A DNA stretch of 18,521 nucleotides from an uncultured Porphyromonadaceae bacterium. Lineage in GTDB: Bacteria; Bacteroidota; Bacteroidia; Bacteroidales; Muribaculaceae. The translations under genes were made by a program, and so were the position numbers. Of this stretch, positions 15,261 to 18,521 are shown piece after piece. How positions within the stretch are numbered: the first letter of the stretch is position 1; every line of letters begins with the position of its first letter. The notes below the pieces were generated by a model, which made no database searches, was not told the DNA's origin, and saw nothing but the letters and a program-made list of their open reading frames with translations. Location of the stretch: positions 1-18,521 of the forward strand of contig CAMWQF010000020.1 in NCBI GenBank assembly GCA_947176285.1, written 5' to 3'.

Positions 15261-16071
15261 ATCGTTTCTTTCTATTGATGGCAAGATAGACGGCTGTCGG
15301 TATCTCTTTTCCATCAAGATCATGACTTTTTTGGCTTACTGACTTAAAGTATGGCGCAATGACCTTACCGATTGATTGCCTTACAGCTCGAATGCCACTA
15401 AAAATTATTTCTGTTTTAAGAGGTGTAGCTTTGAAAGTCTTGATAATGTTGAATATGACATAGGCAATTTCGGAATGGCTCTTCCATTGTTGAGAAGTTG
15501 CGCAAAGAAGTTCGTTTTTGTCGAGAAGGATTAAGTCGAAAGAGGATTGCCTGATGTCTACCAGGCATTTGAACGCATCGGTTGGTTGTATGCCGGCTTC
15601 CCGAAGAAGTGACTGCTGGCTCCATATGCGAGCTCCCGGAAACGATCGTTGCATAAAAGACTTGAGTCCCGGAACGAGCATAAAAGCACATTTCTCTTTT
15701 CCGAGATCATTGACCATCACATCGAGAATATCTCCGCCATAGACATTGACGTAGGCTTCTGCACACTCTTCATCGGTAGGATATAAATTAGCAGGCAACC
15801 ATAACTGGCGGTCGCTTTCAATTATTATATCTGCAGAATAATCGTCTAAAACAGTAGGGTTGTCATAAACGGCATCTTCTATTCTTGCAAGCAATCCCTC
15901 TTCAGAAGGATTCCAAGCCTGGCTGATAATGACCCGAGGGTTGAGACCGAGGGATGATTCCGGAAGAAGCCATGCGCCAAATCCTTCTTTGGAAATGTCG
16001 ACGGCAAGATGCCATTGCCCTGTGTCAAGAAAGTCTGATCGGGTCGGATTTTGGGGTATTTTCTCACTCAT
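15241..16071 (-). CDS. DUF3822 family protein
   Basis: A 276-residue protein of a Bacteroidetes family (DUF3822, PF12864) that commonly lies directly upstream of rsmD, as it does here. It has no signal peptide and no membrane segments. The opening GQWHLAVDISKEGFGAWLL, and a second block FKCLVDIRQSSFDLILLDKNELLC about halfway (near residue 165), look like the two phosphate-1-type beta hairpins of actin-like (ASKHA) folds, but I do not see intact nucleotide-binding glycine motifs. A degenerate actin-like fold is therefore inference. It is first in the operon, with a promoter directly in front of its ATG, and its last codons overlap rsmD. No function is known to me. Confidence 0.8.
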   Translation of the reverse strand: MSEKIPQNPTRSDFLDTGQWHLAVDISKEGFGAWLLPESSLGLNPRVIISQAWNPSEEGLLARIEDAVYDNPTVLDDYSADIIIESDRQLWLPANLYPTDEECAEAYVNVYGGDILDVMVNDLGKEKCAFMLVPGLKSFMQRSFPGARIWSQQSLLREAGIQPTDAFKCLVDIRQSSFDLILLDKNELLCATSQQWKSHSEIAYVIFNIIKTFKATPLKTEIIFSGIRAVRQSIGKVIAPYFKSVSQKSHDLDGKEIPTAVYLAINRKKRYAYHTR

Positions 16072-16075
16072 ACTG

Positions 16076-16107
16076 CAAAATTAACAATAAATTCTGCTAA
16101 AAACAAC
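16076..16107 (-). promoter_or_regulatory. Promoter of the DUF3822-rsmD-ribBA operon
   Basis: On the minus strand TAATTTTG (16083 to 16076) matches TAnnTTTG exactly, and GTTG (16107 to 16104) lies 20 nt upstream, the same arrangement as at ansA. The box ends 4 nt before the DUF3822 ATG, so the transcript may begin at or very near the start codon. Confidence 0.7.
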
Positions 16108-16113
16108 TTATCT

Positions 16114-16145
16114 CTTGTTTGTTTCACATTTTTTTTTCATCTTTG
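16114..16145 (+). promoter_or_regulatory. Promoter of the MATE-ispE operon
   Basis: CATCTTTG at 16138-16145 differs from TAnnTTTG only in the first base. CTTG at 16114-16117 is 20 nt upstream; an exact TTTG at 16118-16121 is 16 nt upstream. The box ends 4 nt before the ATG at 16150. The promoter is back to back with that of DUF3822; the two occupy 16076-16145 almost entirely. Confidence 0.6.
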
Positions 16146-16149
16146 CACT

Positions 16150-17496
16150 ATGAGAAGTGAAAAAAGTAGTGAAAATGTCTCCTTAAATAGGAAAATCATC
16201 AGGCTTACGGTGCCGACGGTGCTTAGCAATATATCAGTGCCACTGCTCGGCCTCTGTGATTCTGCGGTTGCCGGACATATGGATGGAGAGCAGTATCTTG
16301 CCGGTATTGCCATCGGGTCGGTGATGATGACTACAATGTATTGGCTTTTCAGTTTCTTGCGAGCCGGGACTTCCGGACTCACCGCTACCTATTTTGGCGC
16401 TTCCGATCAAAAAGGAATGGGTGATAGTCTGCGACGCTCATTGACTCTGGCAATTTTGGTTGGACTAATGCTAATGTCGGTGCAGACGCCGATGTTGAGT
16501 TTACTTCACATGCTTCTTGGCCCATCGGCTGAAGTTTCCTATCTTTCCGGAAGATATTTTACGATATGCGTATTAGGGGCAGTACCCATGATGGTGCTTA
16601 CGGCATTGAGCGGATGGTTTATCGGTATGCAATCTACAGCTGTGGCTATGGGAGTGAATATAGGAATGAGTGTGATCAATGTAATGGCGACTCTTATACT
16701 TGTATATGGTGCTAAAATGGGATTTGAAGGCATTGCATATGGAACACTTGCAGCGCAATGGTTGATTTTGATTCCGGCAGTGTGGCTGGCAGTCAGATTA
16801 TGCAAAAAACATGGTATAAAGAGAACTGCAGATTTCCGATGGATTTCAGACAAGAAAGCATGGGGAATGATGCTTAATGTGAATTCCAATCTGTTCTTTC
16901 GTTCTGCATGTCTGATAGCGTTGTCAATGATGCTGTTTGGCTATAGTGCTCGCCTTGGTGATGTTGAGGTAAGTTCGAATGCAGTCATCAACCAGATGTT
17001 TCTGTTCTTCTCATATTTCATGGATGGGTTTGCTTTCACCGGAGAAGCGCTTGTAGGCAGATACAAAGGAGCTTCTGATCTATTCATGCTTAGAAAGGTG
17101 ATAAAATATCTTTTAGGCTGGACCGTTGGAATTGCATTGTTGTTTGTAGTTGCTTATACCGGTTTACTTCCAGTTATTGTCAAATTATTGAGTGATTCCT
17201 CGGCAGTGGCTTCAAGTGTAGAAGGATGCAGACTTTGGGTGTCGTTATTGCCGTTGGCAGGGGTTGCTGCGTTTATCTTCGATGGTTTTTATATAGGTTT
17301 GACTCGCACATTTCCCATGCTTATCTCGACATTGTGTGGCGTTGCCCTGTTTGCCGTGCTGCTGCATTATATCGACCATACACAGTGGATGCTGTGGATG
17401 GCATTCACTTGTTATCTTGCATTGCGGTCAACCATTCTTATGTCGCTTTTCCCTCAAACCTTAAAAATTTTACAAATACGAGATTCTAAATTATAA
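16150..17496 (+). CDS. MATE family efflux transporter, DinF type
   Basis: A 448-residue inner-membrane exporter, cation-coupled in characterised relatives, with 12 hydrophobic segments. The first segment LTVPTVLSNISVPLLGLCDS followed by AVAGHM is the classic DinF/MATE opening; FLRAGTSGLTATYFGA follows, and the second half carries SYFMDGFAFTGEALVGRYKGA, also characteristic of the DinF branch. An in-frame ATG at 16051 would add 33 residues, but that stretch overlaps the divergent DUF3822 gene and both promoters and has no family counterpart, so I use 16150. There is no in-frame start between 16150 and the first membrane segment. The stop is 3 nt from the ispE start, so the two are cotranscribed. 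Substrate is unknown. Confidence 0.93.
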   Translation: MRSEKSSENVSLNRKIIRLTVPTVLSNISVPLLGLCDSAVAGHMDGEQYLAGIAIGSVMMTTMYWLFSFLRAGTSGLTATYFGASDQKGMGDSLRRSLTLAILVGLMLMSVQTPMLSLLHMLLGPSAEVSYLSGRYFTICVLGAVPMMVLTALSGWFIGMQSTAVAMGVNIGMSVINVMATLILVYGAKMGFEGIAYGTLAAQWLILIPAVWLAVRLCKKHGIKRTADFRWISDKKAWGMMLNVNSNLFFRSACLIALSMMLFGYSARLGDVEVSSNAVINQMFLFFSYFMDGFAFTGEALVGRYKGASDLFMLRKVIKYLLGWTVGIALLFVVAYTGLLPVIVKLLSDSSAVASSVEGCRLWVSLLPLAGVAAFIFDGFYIGLTRTFPMLISTLCGVALFAVLLHYIDHTQWMLWMAFTCYLALRSTILMSLFPQTLKILQIRDSKL

Positions 17497-17499
17497 AAA

Positions 17500-18351
17500 A
17501 TGATAAAGTTTATTAATGCCAAGTTGAATCTTGGACTAAATATAGTTAGGAAACGAGAAGATGGATATCATGACCTTGAAACAGTCTTTTATCCTGTAGG
17601 TCTATATAATGGGACTCCAGAGAATCCTGAACCTTTTTGTGATATCCTTGAGATTACACCCGGAGAGAATACCGAGTTCGTTTTTACGGGGCGTAAGGTA
17701 GATTGTCCGCTTGAAAAGAATCTTGTCTATAAGGCATGGAAGATATTTAAAGATAATTATCCGCGACTGAAGGATTATAAGATTCATTTGGAAAAGCATT
17801 TGCCTGATGGGGCAGGTCTTGGTGGAGGAAGTGCAGATGCGTCAGGAGTGCTGCTGATGCTGAATGAACTGAGCGGATATCCATTTGATAAAGAAGAACT
17901 TTTGGAGATGGCTTTATGTCTTGGGGCTGATTGCCCATTCTTTATCTTGAATCGCCCTTGCTATGCTGAGGGAGTAGGGGAAATTTTGGAGCAGATTGAT
18001 TTAGATCTTTCAGGATGGTGGTGTCTGCTTGTGAAGCCGTATGTGTCAATTTCCACAAAGGAGGCATTTGCCGGAGTAAGACCATGCAAACCGGATAAGT
18101 CACTTAGAGAAATAGTTGGTCTGAGCGTAAAGGATTGGCAAGGTTTAATGGTCAATGATTTTGAAGGCTCTCTGTTCCCCGGACATCCTATTCTTGGGGA
18201 TATAAAAAATAAACTCAATGATTTAGGTGCAGTCTACACTGCAATGTCAGGTTCCGGATCAACGGTGTTTGGGCTGTTTCAGAACAGAGAGAAATCATTG
18301 GAGGCTGCTGAGAGATTTGGAGACTGTTATGTGTCGGTATGCAAGTTGTAG
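17500..18351 (+). CDS. ispE: 4-diphosphocytidyl-2-C-methyl-D-erythritol kinase
   Basis: A 283-residue GHMP-family kinase that phosphorylates CDP-methylerythritol in the MEP pathway to isoprenoid precursors, in the cytoplasm. It begins FINAKLNLGLNIVRKREDGYHDLETV, with K8 of AKLNLGL equivalent to the catalytic Lys, and has the ATP-loop motif PDGAGLGGGSADASG (about 102-116), D144 in LGADCPFF, and the C-terminal SGSGSTVFGLF. The length is normal (about 270-290). It starts 3 nt after the MATE stop, so translation is probably coupled and transcription comes from the MATE promoter. Pairing an essential isoprenoid gene with an exporter looks like operon convenience rather than a shared pathway. Confidence 0.96.
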   Translation: MIKFINAKLNLGLNIVRKREDGYHDLETVFYPVGLYNGTPENPEPFCDILEITPGENTEFVFTGRKVDCPLEKNLVYKAWKIFKDNYPRLKDYKIHLEKHLPDGAGLGGGSADASGVLLMLNELSGYPFDKEELLEMALCLGADCPFFILNRPCYAEGVGEILEQIDLDLSGWWCLLVKPYVSISTKEAFAGVRPCKPDKSLREIVGLSVKDWQGLMVNDFEGSLFPGHPILGDIKNKLNDLGAVYTAMSGSGSTVFGLFQNREKSLEAAERFGDCYVSVCKL

Positions 18352-18390
18352 ACATTTGCATTTCAAGCGCATAGAGGTATTCTTTGAATA

Positions 18391-18402
18391 TTGATATATC
18401 AA
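18391..18402. promoter_or_regulatory. 12-nt perfect palindrome downstream of ispE
   Basis: TTGATATATCAA is fully self-complementary and lies 40 nt after the ispE stop and about 105 nt upstream of the possible next gene. It could be an operator for that gene, but AT-rich palindromes of this length also occur by chance. Confidence 0.25.
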
Positions 18403-18433
18403 CGAATTGGGTAAATATCATGGCAAAGGGTAT

Positions 18434-18465
18434 AAAAAAACAGCTACTTTCTCAAGCCGCTGTTT
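18434..18465. terminator. Terminator-like hairpin after ispE
   Basis: AAACAGC (18438-18444) pairs with GCTGTTT (18459-18465). Inside, CTT (18447-18449) pairs with AAG (18454-18456) around a TCTC loop, separated by a 2-nt internal mismatch. Seven A precede the stem, so the minus-strand reading ends in seven T, a strong tail. On the plus strand TTTCTTG follows, a weaker tail. It probably ends ispE transcription and may work in both directions. Confidence 0.55.
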
Positions 18466-18506
18466 CTTGAAAGTTTTCCATAATACTTTCGAACTAACCT
18501 AACATC

Positions 18507-18521
18507 ATGAAACGATTTTAT
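18507..18521 (+). CDS. Possible start of a further gene (five codons, MKRFY)
   Basis: An ATG at 18507 opens Met-Lys-Arg-Phe-Tyr to the window edge. The basic start followed by aromatic residues would suit a signal peptide, and the AAC-rich, Shine-Dalgarno-free leader resembles other Bacteroidales starts. TACTTTCG at 18484-18491 is one mismatch from the -7 box. Five codons cannot prove a gene. Confidence 0.3.

Noticed and set aside
15261..15323. 21-residue N-terminal extension of RsmD
   Set aside because: The family N-terminus (MRIIRGKYGKRR) starts at 15260; the extension is out-of-frame DUF3822 coding sequence.
14920..15342. 140-codon plus-strand frame opposite rsmD
   Set aside because: It lies antisense to the conserved methyltransferase motifs; no promoter or recognisable domain.
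16051..16149. 33-residue N-terminal extension of the MATE transporter
   Set aside because: The extension overlaps the divergent DUF3822 coding start and both promoters, and MATE family alignment begins just after the ATG at 16150.

Overview
The window looks like ordinary chromosome from a member of the Bacteroidales, probably a gut lineage such as Muribaculaceae or Prevotellaceae; the family is inference. Several starts are preceded by the Bacteroidetes -7 box (TAnnTTTG) with a TTG-type element about 20 nt upstream, and Shine-Dalgarno sequences are missing. The gene set also fits: a DUF3822-rsmD pair, an OMF-MFP-RND efflux operon, a large secreted S9 peptidase and a cytosolic type I asparaginase. 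I see no mobile element, CRISPR array, tRNA or rRNA.

Layout. 1-2889 (minus): an APA-family amino-acid antiporter followed by an AspT-type antiporter that runs off the left edge. 2980-3363 (plus): a small DUF486 membrane protein, with a terminator hairpin between it and the next convergent operon. 3410-9202 (minus): a complete tripartite efflux operon transcribed outer-membrane channel, adaptor, RND pump, with no regulator gene beside it. 9428-10465 (plus): ansA, which I start 108 nt downstream of the longest open frame because a promoter lies between the two ATGs. 10530-16071 (minus): DUF3822, rsmD, ribBA and an S9 peptidase, in transcription order, apparently one operon. 16150-18351 (plus): a DinF-type MATE exporter and ispE, 3 nt apart, divergent from DUF3822. 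18352-18521: a palindrome, a terminator-like hairpin and the first five codons of a possible further gene.

How the genes fit together. The two left-edge antiporters and ansA could all serve asparagine/aspartate and basic amino-acid use, although the efflux operon separates them. The efflux genes form one self-contained machine. ribBA (riboflavin) and ispE (MEP isoprenoid pathway) are housekeeping.

The least expected signal is between genes. Most of the longer gaps inside the minus-strand operons hold short tandem arrays of exact 7-nt or 9-nt period (AAAGATA, AAATTCA, AATTTAG, GACTAATTT). They sit just upstream of the next start and often run into the previous stop codon. The near-perfect palindrome between ansA and the S9 peptidase fits the same 9-nt family. 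I also report a 23-nt interrupted dyad in the efflux-operon control region, a possible intra-operon hairpin before the RND gene, and a divergent promoter pair whose -7 boxes end only 4 nt from both start codons, which suggests leaderless mRNAs. I did not find a clearly new multi-gene system.
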